From contig JNVV01000002.1 of NCBI GenBank assembly GCA_000733355.1, positions 2,672,751 to 2,736,750 of the forward strand: a stretch of 64,000 nucleotides of DNA, given 5' to 3'. This document shows positions 21,800 to 31,471 of the stretch, one piece after another. The notes under the pieces were generated by a model. That model saw only the letters and a list, made by a program, of their open reading frames with translations, was not told the DNA's origin and did no database searches. Made by a program: the position numbers and the translations under genes. Within the stretch, counting starts at the first letter, position 1, and the number at the start of each line of letters is the position of its first letter. The stretch is from Falciphora oryzae (Eukaryota > Ascomycota > Sordariomycetes > Magnaporthales > Magnaporthaceae).

Positions 21800-22608
21800 G
21801 GGGACCTCGAGGTTCACGGCGAGGTAGACATCGAGCACGCAGCAGGCTGGGGCTTCCGGGGGACCCTCGTCGGCAATATTAAAATGTCGACGGGGCGTGA
21901 GGACGGCCAGACGAGGCACATCGTGGCCGATGGGATTTACGACGGCATCTTCTTTGGACCCGGGATGACATTTGTGGGCCAGGTGACGGGGAGGATGACG
22001 CTGTCAACGTGCCCGCTGGAGCGTCCAGGACGCGTCCTCTTGCCCACGACCCAGCTCGTCGGCGCAGAAGAGCCCCGGCGAGCCATGTGCAATTCCAGGT
22101 TCTGTCTGCAGGGTCGACTCGCCGATGTTCCAGGGACGCCAGTCTTGGACTACCGGCGTCGGTTCTGGAGTGTAAGTGGCATTTCCCGGATGGCATACGA
22201 ACGATACCCCTCACTGACGAATGAGGTTCTTGCACGGGAAAGGGACCTGTGTCTCCCTACTTCTACCTGCTAAAGTCAGATCACGTCACCTGGATGCCGG
22301 TCAGGAACCTCGTGTACGGGCACCATGGGCGCACCCAGCTCCTGAGGCGCAGGGTCCTGCGGAGGCTGGGCATCAGCGCCAACGCCGTCGACACCGACAA
22401 TGCCGGGATCGTGACCACCTGCTCCATGGGCTTCGAGCGCGTCGTGTCGAGGGGCACGCTCGACGTCCAGTTCCACCTAGACTCGGACCGCGAAGACGCC
22501 CGCCGGTTCGTCGCGCGGTTCCATATCGTCGACGGTAGTTGGCCTTTTGCAAAGTACGGCGCGGATGCGCTCTTTGTCGACGGGATCGTGGAGACTGCTG
22601 TCAGTTGA
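21800..22608 (+). CDS. Unidentified protein gene, 5' end unresolved, possibly damaged
   Basis: I do not recognise the family. Two coding blocks join well: 21800-22171 and 22243-22608, through an intron with donor GTAAGT, branch CTGAC and acceptor AAAG, phase 0. Together they give about 246 residues. The first block (DLEVHGEVDIEHAAGWGFRG, then VADGIYDGIFFGPGMTF) and second (GTLDVQFHLDSDREDARRF, VARFHIVDGSWPFAKYG) read like real beta-rich protein rather than random frame. Upstream, the frame meets TAG at 21797-21799, directly before the first block. Either this TAG is the end of an intron (CTCTAG) or it is a nonsense change. ATG 21884 could start a shorter protein but would cut off family-like sequence. 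No membrane segments were seen. Confidence 0.4.
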
Positions 22609-23230
22609 TGATGTTGAGAAGAGGAGAGCGGCTGGTTGGTTGGGCCGGACGCTAGTAAGCTTGGAGGAGAATGCGAATGGCCGTGCTACGGGAGCTGTTT
22701 TAGGATGAGTGGCTTTTGACCCATGTATCGTGATAAGTGTGCTATTTGTGCTGGCGGTAGGGGTAGGTAGGGTAGGTGACTGATTTGTTTTCGAAGGAGT
22801 CGGGGTTTGTTCGGCCTGCAATATTCTAATCACATCCTCGCATCCGCAACAAAGCCTCGAGAGGTCAAGGATACGGCCCGGCGGGAAGCGGGGAGCCACC
22901 GTCTACAGCCTTGCCTTTCATATCGGCCATGGGAAACTCGGCATAGCATCGCGGAAGCCTGCGTAACAAACGATGTAAAGCAGCAATGGCAGCTTCTATT
23001 CGTCTGTTTTGACTTCGCCTGCCGATGCGGGAGGCCCGACAGCCACAACAAACTTCGAGCAAACGGACCGTCGGCAGCATTGTCATTTTGCACAGGAAAA
23101 GGGATGAGGGGTTAGCCTTCTCTTGGTCAGAAGAATGGGGATTGAGATCTATATAATGCGTTGCCAGCCTTTGTTCCTGGTGTAAAAATAAGTCTCGAGC
23201 AGCAATGCGGAGTGTAGTGCAGGCGGCAAC
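22609..23230. other. Intergenic with promoter of the deaminase-like gene
   Basis: No gene supported on either strand. The TATA-like box listed separately lies at its right end. Confidence 0.5.
23150..23157 (+). promoter_or_regulatory. TATA box of the OTT_1508-like gene
   Basis: TATATAAT lies 74 bases upstream of ATG 23231, a normal spacing for a fungal TATA promoter. Confidence 0.6.
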
Positions 23231-25366
23231 ATGTCCTCGACGATCTGGAGATCAGCCGGGGTGGAAGAAAAATTCCACCAGCTATCCTTTGAGCTTGCAG
23301 GCACGCAATGGGACGAGATACACTACCCGCGGCCCACGCGCGACGCAGATGACGCGGACCACACGCTGAGCCTGCGCCACGAGCTCAAGCTTGCCAACCA
23401 CCTGGCATTTCTGGCGCAGAATATCGGTGGCGCGTGCTCGGTATCGGCAGTCTGTCTGGAGGAGACCGAGGGCGGGCTCGTTGCCTGCCTGGCCAGCAAC
23501 GAGAATCCGCCGCAGTCGACGGTCGATAGGTTGCAGGCCATCATGGACAGCCTAAGCCTGTACTCGCGCCGGGGTACGTGGACGGGCGGAGAGCAGGGGG
23601 TTGGTGATTGGCTGTCGTTCCTCTGTTATCGTGGCCTGCTAGAAAATTTTGCTGACGGGCAATGGTCTCTTCGGGCAGACATATCATGCGAGGCCTTCCT
23701 AAGGGACGTGTCCAGGCAAGTTCTGGCATTGTCCGAGAGGCGAATCCGCCAGCGAGAGCTCCGTGGGCAGCAACGCGGGGAGCCTAATCGCAAGCTTGGC
23801 GGGGGCCCTAAGCATCTGGCGGCCCGAGACGTCCATTGGCTGGGCCTGGCTGAGGGGGACCGCGGCGATCCAATGGTGGTGGTGGAGCAAGCGCGCCTCA
23901 TCTCGGCGACTAGGGAGTGGGGGGTCCTCGCCGGATCGTCCCGGGGTAGTGCGGCATCACAAAGGGTTCACGATGATGTAGAGAAGCTGGCGCGCTATCA
24001 TGTGGATGTCCTGTGCGGAGACCTGGAGAAGATTGGGCGCCGGCCACGATACAGGCCGCTGCTGAGGGCCATCTCCGTTGTTCGCTGCGAGCGCTACGGG
24101 TCCTGGCAGCCACGTGGCGCACAAAAGAAATGCCACGTCCACGCCGAGGTGCAGCTGATCATGGGGCATGAGCGGAGAGAGAAGAAAAACACCACCTCGC
24201 CGCCGCCCAGAGCGATCGGCTGCAGCAAGTCCGCTTGTTATCTCTGCCATCTGCTCATTCAGAAGCTGGGTAAATACGTCGTCTCCAACACACACGGACG
24301 CTTTTACGAGCGGTGGACCATCCCCCACATTGCCTTGCCTGCTGGAAAGACCGAGGCCATCATGAAGACGATCGATGCCATGATAGCGGAGATGGAGGCC
24401 ATGCTTCGGCGCATTCGGCTCAAGAAGCACAAGAACGGGAATTTCGCTCCCGAAAGCCGCCCGGAGTCGATGCTGTCGGACCCTGCGACACTCAGCCAGG
24501 TGACGATGACAGTCCAAGACCCGCAAACACACGTCATAATATCATCCTCGAGTTCGTCGACATTAACAATATGCGAACCGAGCGGGCAACAACCGGGTGC
24601 CCAGCGAGCGAAAAGCATAGCTAGCAGCGTGGCCCCTATCCAACCCATCGAGTCGAGAGTCGAGGAGCGTGATCACCTACAGGCCGCCTCTGTCGCCTCA
24701 TCTTCTTCTGCCTCGTCGGTCGCCACGCTGGACGGGCCAAGCGAGGAACAGCCGGCATTTCAGCAGCCCACCAACGCAGATGGTAGCAGGAACGCCATCA
24801 CAGGCACCGGGCGAGGGGTCGAGGAGGAACACATACTAGCCGGCTCGGTCGTTTCTTCGGCCTTTTCGTCAAAAGCGACCATCGGCGAGGCCAGCGAGGA
24901 GCGTATGACTGTCGTGCAGTTTCAGATCCCAGAAATCCGCGTGCAATCTGCCGACAGCATCAAATCAGGACGTGAGGGGATGGCACCGGGGCCCAAAGAG
25001 AGCGTCAACAGCGTCAACAGCATCAACAGTGTCGTCTCGTGCTTACACCTGGAGCGGGACGATCTTCCCTACGAGCACCACATGGGCATCGGCTCTCCGA
25101 TCTTTGAGTTGCAACTCGGAGCACTCTCCCTCCTCTTCGACTGCCTCGGCGTGGAATCAGGGCATGTATCTGTCAGACGGACGGCGGAGGTTCCGAAAGA
25201 GCTCGAGGACAAGGAGAGGACAATGGAAGCCGACGATATACCGGAGACTGAGGAGATAGACTTCGACTGCAAGGGTAATTCGCGGTCTCTGACTCTGCGG
25301 CTGACGAGTTTCGGCGGAATCTCGGTGGATATAGAGGTGAAATGGGGAGAGCACGAGGAGCCGTAG
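23231..25366 (+). CDS. OTT_1508-like deaminase-fold protein
   Basis: Intronless, 711 residues from ATG 23231. The first ~280 residues are a helical region of the kind that precedes the domain in fungal members. The zinc-dependent deaminase core follows: CHVHAEVQLIMGH (about 304-316, His-x-Glu zinc/catalytic motif) and GCSKSACYLCHLLI (about 335-348, Cys-x4-Cys pair), then NTHGRFYERWTIP. This family belongs to the cytidine-deaminase superfamily, is related to bacterial polymorphic-toxin deaminases and is expanded in filamentous fungi; substrates are not established. Residues about 430-620 are Ser/Glu-rich and probably disordered, with two similar blocks (SVASSSSASSVATLDGPSEE and SVVSSAFSSKATIGEASEE) and an SVNSVNSINSVVS run. 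The C-terminal ~80 residues are acidic. All metal ligands are present. Confidence 0.8.
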   Translation: MSSTIWRSAGVEEKFHQLSFELAGTQWDEIHYPRPTRDADDADHTLSLRHELKLANHLAFLAQNIGGACSVSAVCLEETEGGLVACLASNENPPQSTVDRLQAIMDSLSLYSRRGTWTGGEQGVGDWLSFLCYRGLLENFADGQWSLRADISCEAFLRDVSRQVLALSERRIRQRELRGQQRGEPNRKLGGGPKHLAARDVHWLGLAEGDRGDPMVVVEQARLISATREWGVLAGSSRGSAASQRVHDDVEKLARYHVDVLCGDLEKIGRRPRYRPLLRAISVVRCERYGSWQPRGAQKKCHVHAEVQLIMGHERREKKNTTSPPPRAIGCSKSACYLCHLLIQKLGKYVVSNTHGRFYERWTIPHIALPAGKTEAIMKTIDAMIAEMEAMLRRIRLKKHKNGNFAPESRPESMLSDPATLSQVTMTVQDPQTHVIISSSSSSTLTICEPSGQQPGAQRAKSIASSVAPIQPIESRVEERDHLQAASVASSSSASSVATLDGPSEEQPAFQQPTNADGSRNAITGTGRGVEEEHILAGSVVSSAFSSKATIGEASEERMTVVQFQIPEIRVQSADSIKSGREGMAPGPKESVNSVNSINSVVSCLHLERDDLPYEHHMGIGSPIFELQLGALSLLFDCLGVESGHVSVRRTAEVPKELEDKERTMEADDIPETEEIDFDCKGNSRSLTLRLTSFGGISVDIEVKWGEHEEP

Positions 25367-25568
25367 CACTCATTGAAGTCATCTCTCAACGTGGTGGATC
25401 CACTAGCCGTGATTCGTACTGTGAGGGATCTATGGCCACATGCCCTGCCTGATGGAACCGGCGGGCCGGTTCGGCATGTAGTGGTCATGAGGAACGCGAA
25501 CGGGGCCTCGGCCGGGGTGGACAAGAATGTACGATAATAATAATGACATAGATTGAGCATGGAGCGAC

Positions 25569-27037
25569 TTATTCCTTATTCGTCATGCCCCGACAGAATG
25601 GGGCCAAGAATGAGAAATCTTTGGCCATACGAGGGCCCCAAGACCAGTTTTCCAGGTCCGACAGGTGTTTTTCGAATGTAGGGTTGATGAAAAGCTGATG
25701 CCCGTCGACAGATTCAAGAAACGTTCCAGAGTCGGTGTACGGCCAGTTCACCGAAAGAGACTCGCTGTGCATCCTCAGCTGGGGGAACTTGGCCCAGTCC
25801 ATATGTTGGATTATGGCATCGCGTGCCTCTGGCCTGGTCGTCCCAGCCACCATAGAATTAGATTCAATTTCACGCTACATAGGATATAGGCAACTCACCA
25901 GGCGATGGTGTCGATCCAGGCTGGATGAGGTACGCTCCTTTGCAGATGTGTGGGCCGAAGCCAGACAGGGAGCTGATAGTAGCTCTCTTCGGTCCGGCAA
26001 ACAAGCCAGCGCACGAGATTGGACAGAATATACATAAACGCTAGGCGGGAGGGGAGCGCCTTGAGCGGAGAACGCCAGACTTGGGCGGCCGCGGCCGTGG
26101 ATATCGGGCGGTCGCCGTCGTCTTGGACGAGCGGGTTCAACAGCGACGCGACGCTGGGGAATTCAGCATGGCTGTTTAGCTCGCCTGTATTCGGGCCCCG
26201 ATCTCGGGCCCATTGCCTCACCGACTTGGTAGTGCTGAGGATGACGTGGTCAAGGACTGAAGTTGCTGGCAGGTGGGGAGGAAGCTGCTGCCACAGTGGA
26301 AGGATATCCGCGGGCTTGTCTAGCGCCGGATCCTGCAAGCACTGGGCCTGGTGTTGTGGCACTAGGTCCGGGCCCAGCCCGAATGGTTGTGGGAACGCCG
26401 ACGAGAGGAGAGAATCATCTAAAGCGAAGTTGACGAAGCGAAACTGGCGGGGAGAATTGGCCGAAAGGACGCTCAAATCAGCCTTAAACTCGAACTGATG
26501 ATCGGGAAGGGGGTCGCCAAAGACCTGAAGCGTCATGTTTGCGGGGTCCAGCGAGTAGTCAAGAAAACTGGATAGGTCCGTAGCTGTGGACTGTTCAGGG
26601 CGGCCTGAGAAGAGGGATGGGGCGGACCACGGTTCGACCTCGGCCGTGGTGGATGTAGCCGAGAGGGTTGACGTGGGGAGTGATGGGGGCGAGGTGTAAG
26701 TCCCGTTGGTGGGACTAGAGGGCGATGCGACCTCCCTGCGGCCACCGCTGTCCTCGTCTGGATCCATGGCTAGGAGCTCTCCAGGCTGTGATGGAAACTG
26801 CAGCTGGCTTGGGGCCGCCTCTGATTGCTGCTTCTCTCGCTCTTCATAGTGTCGGAGCTGTAACCGCAACTCCCCGACGAGCTTCTCGAGCTCCTGTATC
26901 TTGGCCTTTTTCTTCGCCCTTTGATACCGCTGATTGTCGCGGTCTATCGCCCGCTTCTTCTCGATCTGAGCAGGGGTCATGTTGGCGACACGCCTCATGG
27001 CGGTCGCTTCACTTTGGGCTTGTTTTGGGTTCTTCAT
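25569..27037 (-). CDS. bZIP transcription factor with DUF3425 domain
   Basis: Two exons (27037-25899, 25833-25569), 467 residues; the 65-bp intron runs from GTGAGT to CCAG and splits a Trp codon. Near the N-terminus the basic region KRAIDRDNQRYQRAKKKAKI (about 28-47) leads into a short leucine zipper (ELEKLVGELRLQLRHYEERE). A long Ser/Pro/Thr-rich middle follows. The C-terminal DUF3425 domain includes the RLAFMYILSNLVRWLVCRTE helix, the HPAWIDTIAWPEARDAII signature across the intron, and VNWPY. It is a nuclear DNA-binding regulator; targets are unknown. In this family the zipper is short and dimerisation may involve the DUF3425 part. It is divergent from SRP54 across about 0.9 kb. Confidence 0.88.
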
Positions 27038-27972
27038 TGCTCAAAAGAATTGAGCTTGGCGCCTTTGTCCCTTGAAGCCTTTTGGGTTGGGGCGCCGCGT
27101 TCGCCAGACAATCCAAACAAGCCAGGTCAAGGCTGGAGTCCCGATGCGTGAAGGCAAGCGAAGAGAAGGTGCGAGGTGAAGAGAGAGTAAAGCAGACACT
27201 CGTCAAGTTGAAATGGCTACAGCCGCGAAGACATCGGGCTTGTGAAGGCCGAAGTGGTGTGCCACTGTGCCGGGAACTCCCATGGCGCAATCGTGACTCC
27301 ACCTCTTGTCATCCTCCAGGTGTGGCATCTCCTTGGTGGAAGACTTGACGGCGTATGCCAAACTGTCGCTGGCTGTCGCAAGCCGAATTGGATTGCGCTT
27401 GCAATCTTTGGCTCTTTGTATGCGGCTGGTATCATAGGGATCCGGAAAAGGGTCGTCCATAGCAGCAACCTCGTTCTATGTCCTTTGTCTGCTCGCTGGT
27501 TTAGCGGATACCAGTGAAGCCTTCGCACGCGACGCCAGGTGCGAGCTGGAGAGTTGTTTGGTCGATTTTGGCGACATCAGGGCATCAGCCCGGGAGCAAG
27601 AACCGGAGAACAGAGCGAGTGATTAGGTAGGGCTTAGTGACTTCAAGGTGAACCTCGATGGATGATTTTTGGGTTCCAAGATGAAAGTCCTTGATTTACG
27701 TTAGAGGTACCAGAGAATCGGAATCCATGTCGTTTTCCAGAACAGCACGCGTAGCTCCGCACACAGCCAGCCGTTGACGATACCAACTGTCGGAGAGTGG
27801 GGCCAGGATCAACGGAACTGTGGAGTGGCGACCTGGCGGCTCACCATTTGCCCCCACCAAAATTGCATCGCATCGAGAATCGAGAGCGGCGACAGACGAA
27901 TTGGTGTCCGACTCCCACTCTGTTGCCGCTAACCCTGGATATTGCGACGGCGACGCGGCCGACCTCGACACC
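27038..27972. promoter_or_regulatory. Divergent upstream region, bZIP / SRP54
   Basis: About 935 bases between head-to-head start codons. An open frame running into SRP54 from 27797 is out of frame with SRP54 exon 1 and is intron/leader read-through. No clear TATA box. Confidence 0.5.
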
Positions 27973-29659
27973 ATGGTTCTCCAAGATCTTGGACGGCGCA
28001 TCAATGCGGCCGTTACCGACCTCACCCGAGCGCCAAATCTCGACGAGAAGGCAAGTGGGAGATACAAGGGGTCGAATTATCCGCGCTCGGCGAGGGGCAT
28101 CGCTAATATGCGCGCGCTCTGCGAAACGTGCTAACGGGACGTGTCTCTGTGTCTCCAATCCACAGGCCTTCGATGCCATGCTCAAAGAGATCTGTTCGGC
28201 CCTGCTCGAGGCCGACGTCAACGTGCGGCTTGTCGGCCAGCTCCGCAAGTCGATAAAGAGCACCGTCAACTTCAAAGAGCTGCCCCCCGCCGTCAACAAA
28301 AAGCGACTGATCCAGAAGGCCGTCTTCGACGAGCTCGTCCGCCTTGTCGACCCCCATGCCGAGCCGTTTAAGCCCAAGAAGGGCAAGGCCAATGTCATCA
28401 TGTTTGTCGGTCTTCAGGGTGCCGGAAAGACAACGACATGTACCAAGTTGGCTAGGCATTATCAGACCCGTGGCTTTCGCGCCTGCCTTGTCTGCGCCGA
28501 CACCTTCCGTGCCGGAGCCTTCGATCAGCTCAAGCAGAATGCGACCAAGGCCAAGATCCCCTACTACGGCTCTCTCACCGAGACAGACCCCGCTGTGGTC
28601 GCGCGCGACGGTGTCGACAAGTTCAAAAAAGAGCGCTTCGAGGTCATTATCGTCGATACGTCGGGCAGGCACAGGCAAGAATCGGCGCTGTTCCAGGAGA
28701 TGATGGACATCCAGGCCGCGGTCAAGCCTGACGAGACCATCATGGTGCTGGACGCCAGCATCGGTCAGCAGGCCGAGGCGCAGGCCAAGGCATTCAAGGA
28801 AGCAGCCGACTTTGGTGCCATCATCATCACCAAGACGGATGGCCACGCCAGTGGTGGTGGTGCCATCTCGGCCGTCGCGGCCACTCACACCCCCATAGTA
28901 TTCATCGGCACGGGAGAGCATATGCTTGACCTGGAGCGATTTGCGCCGCAGCAGTTTATCTCCAAGCTGCTCGGCATGGGTGATATGGCCGGGCTGGTAG
29001 AGCACGTGCAATCACTCAAGCTGGACCAGAAGGACACCATCAAGCACATTACCGAGGGCATATTCACCATTCGGGACCTGCGGGACCAGCTTCAGAATAT
29101 CATGAAGATGGGCCCGCTTTCCAAGATGGCCGGCATGATCCCTGGCATGAGCAACATGATGCAAGGGATGGATGACGACGAGGGAACGAACAAGCTCAAG
29201 CGCATGATCTACATCTGCGACTCGATGACGGACAAGGAGCTCGATAGTGACGGCAAAATCTTCATCGAGCAGCCGACGCGCCTGACGCGGGTGGCCAGGG
29301 GGTCAGGAACCCACGTGCGCGAGGTCGAGGACCTGCTCACGCAGCAGCGCATGATGGCGGGCATGGCCAAGAAGATGGGCGGCAATATGAAGAACATGCA
29401 GCGCGCCCAGTCCGCCATGGCTGGCGGGAACAAGCAACAGCAACTGGCGGCTATGCAGAAGCGCCTGCAGAGCATGGGCGGCGGTCCGGGAGGCGCCGGA
29501 GGCGGCATGCCCGACATGGGCGCGCTGATGAAGATGCTTGGGGGCGCTGGTGGTACCGGCGGCGGCATGCCAGGAATGCCGGGTGGGATGGACATGCAGG
29601 CTATGATGAGGCAAATGGGCGGGATGATGGGTGGCGGCCAGGGGCGGGGCAGGAGGTAA
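27973..29659 (+). CDS. SRP54: Signal recognition particle 54-kDa GTPase SRP54
   Basis: Two exons (27973-28050, 28166-29659), 523 residues. SRP54 binds signal sequences emerging from the ribosome, and its GTPase pairs with the SRP receptor at the ER. Domains: N-domain helical bundle (1-~95, [17 protein letters not shown]), G-domain with P-loop [20 protein letters not shown] (G3), TKTDG (G4) and the [13 protein letters not shown] switch [12 protein letters not shown], then the M-domain, very Met-rich, with signal-peptide and 7S RNA binding parts (PGMSNMMQG and following) and a Gly/Met-rich tail. The only intron uses a GC donor (AAG|GCAAGT) and acceptor CCACAG. The nearby GT at 28055 would put exon 2 out of frame. 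Length and motifs match the family. Confidence 0.95.
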
Positions 29660-30068
29660 AGTCCAGGGCCTAGCAGCTGCCATCCAATGTTCTTCGTGGG
29701 ATGCAATTTTTAAGCTGGGGAGGTGGGATAGGTCGACTGCTTTGTTACGGAGTGCATGGCCTCGGAGTTATTTTGGCTTTATTTCTTTTCTTACGCACCA
29801 GTAGGCCTGATTTAGATGGGAATCGGGACCATAACGAACTCCGGTTGTGGGAGACTACCCACGCCAACGGACTTCCGCGACCGATTCCGGCATCCATGTG
29901 CTTGACCGCTTTGAACTAGGCAGGTACCCAGGCAAGCGCCCGTCGGGGCGGGCTAATGGGGCATCTATATTCTGAGGGTAAACTGGTCTCGCGGGCTGCC
30001 AAACATCAACATATTGGATGATCGCATAAACGAGGGAGTTCAACACATAACGGCATCTATACTTAATC
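29660..30068. other. Intergenic between SRP54 and small secreted protein gene
   Basis: SRP54 3' region and the promoter of the next gene. No further gene seen. Confidence 0.5.
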
Positions 30069-30744
30069 ATGCTTCGCTACCTCTCGCTCGCCTTGTTATC
30101 GCTGTCTATAGTGGCGAAGGGGTCGACATATACTCCACTAAATATCACGGCGCTCTCGTCTCGAGGTGGATACTCGGTGCTAGAATGCTGGCAGTTGGAG
30201 ACCGTACCGGTTGAGGCCATGTCGGCGATGAACTATGATCTAGGCGACAGCGTCAAGGCGACTTGGTCCATCATCCAGCCGCGAACGACGGTGGGTGAGG
30301 CGTGGGCGCCGACAGTGCAGTATGTGGTCTCTCTTTTCGGATTGTTTTACTATATTTCAGCCCCTGAGCGCTGGACGCAGCACTTGAATCAACGAGCGTC
30401 TAACTAATAAAACCTCTAGGCTCTCGGTAATCCTCAACGGCATGATCCGCATAACCTCGCCAGCCCCCGCGCCGGTCGGGTCCATGGCGAGCCCCACGGC
30501 GGGCGGCGGCGGGGAGGCGGCGACGGGCCCACCCGAGCAGGCGGTCGCCTACGTGGTGCCGGGCACGCTGGCTTCGTCGGTCGTCATCGCGGCCGACCTC
30601 AAGTCGGCCAGCACCCTCCGGGGCCATTTTACCGAGTTCCCGAGCGACGAGCCGACCGTGCTGGTGCAGGTCCCGTTCGAGGGCGACATTGCACCGCGGC
30701 ACTCGGTCCTGCACGACGGGGCGTGTCGGTCGCCGGCTGCTTGA
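30069..30744 (+). CDS. Small secreted protein, cupin-like possibility, function unknown
   Basis: Two exons (30069-30319, 30420-30744), 191 residues; donor GTATGT, acceptor CCTCTAG, phase joining a Gln codon. A likely signal peptide covers MLRYLSLALLSLSIVAKG. The mature protein holds YSVLECWQLETVPVEA, then YDLGDSVKATWSIIQPRTT and, after the intron, LSVILNGMIRITSP and SDEPTVLVQVPF. The alternating short hydrophobic segments suggest an all-beta fold and the order recalls secreted cupin-like fungal proteins, but I cannot assign a family. A Gly/Ala/Pro-rich insert sits at about 100-125. There are only two or three cysteines, so it is not a typical disulphide-rich effector. Confidence 0.75.
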
Positions 30745-31471
30745 GGGAGGGGAGGGAGGTGTGTGATGTCTAGTGTGGGAGACAGGGGTTTGTGTGTGTG
30801 TGTGTGTGTGGATGGAGGGAGGGAGGGAGACATGAGGATGCGACTCAAAAATCCAACATTAGCACCCAAATGGCTTCCGTGATGGTGTGGTGAGTGGAAT
30901 GATCTGCGGCCTCGTGGGCTTCTCTCCGGTGTCTGCAATTGTCCGATAATCGGTAGGGATCGTCTGGCACCCAACGGTGACAGTCGCCACGGGAAGCGGC
31001 CCTTCAATCGGAGTGCACGATGAAATGGACTCTCGTGGTCGGGCTCTGGGAGGAGGGAGACACAACCCTCCATACAGGTGGCTTACTAGCGTGATGTGAG
31101 GATGCTGTTCTGAGCGGTGAACCGGGTTTCTCCATTGATGTTATCTCCAGCAACCCCCATGATTTATAGCGGGTATAGCGGATGAAGGCCTCCCCTTTAG
31201 GTGGGTCGATCACAGTCGGCAGGCTTCTGGTGGGCCTTGTCGCTTCCCCGGCAGGCAGCTTGAAGCCCGCGGGCGGCTTTTCCTCTGTTTCCTGATCCCG
31301 TCTGCTTTGTCTCATTTTGCTCCTCCAATCCCACCCTTGGCCTGATTTTTTTTTCTCGTCTTGCGTGGTGCCCGTGTCCCTGCTGCCCCGAGACTTGGCT
31401 TTTGCTTTGCTTTGCGCAGTGACTCCCGAGTGGCGCTCTCGTTCCCCTCCTCTCCCTCCCACTGAGAGGAA
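30745..31471. other. Intergenic before the MFS transporter
   Basis: Contains the (TG)10 run and neighbouring GGGA repeats, then ordinary sequence. No gene supported. Confidence 0.5.
30791..30810. repeat. (TG)10 microsatellite
   Basis: Ten TG units, followed at 30814-30830 by GGGA-type repeats. Lies just 3' of the small secreted protein gene. Confidence 0.9.

Noticed and set aside
27797..28165. A continuous frame extending SRP54 upstream by about 120 codons
   Set aside because: It reads leader and intron in the wrong frame; the conserved SRP54 N-terminus (MVLQDLGRR) lies in another frame from 27973 and splices in with a GC-AG intron.
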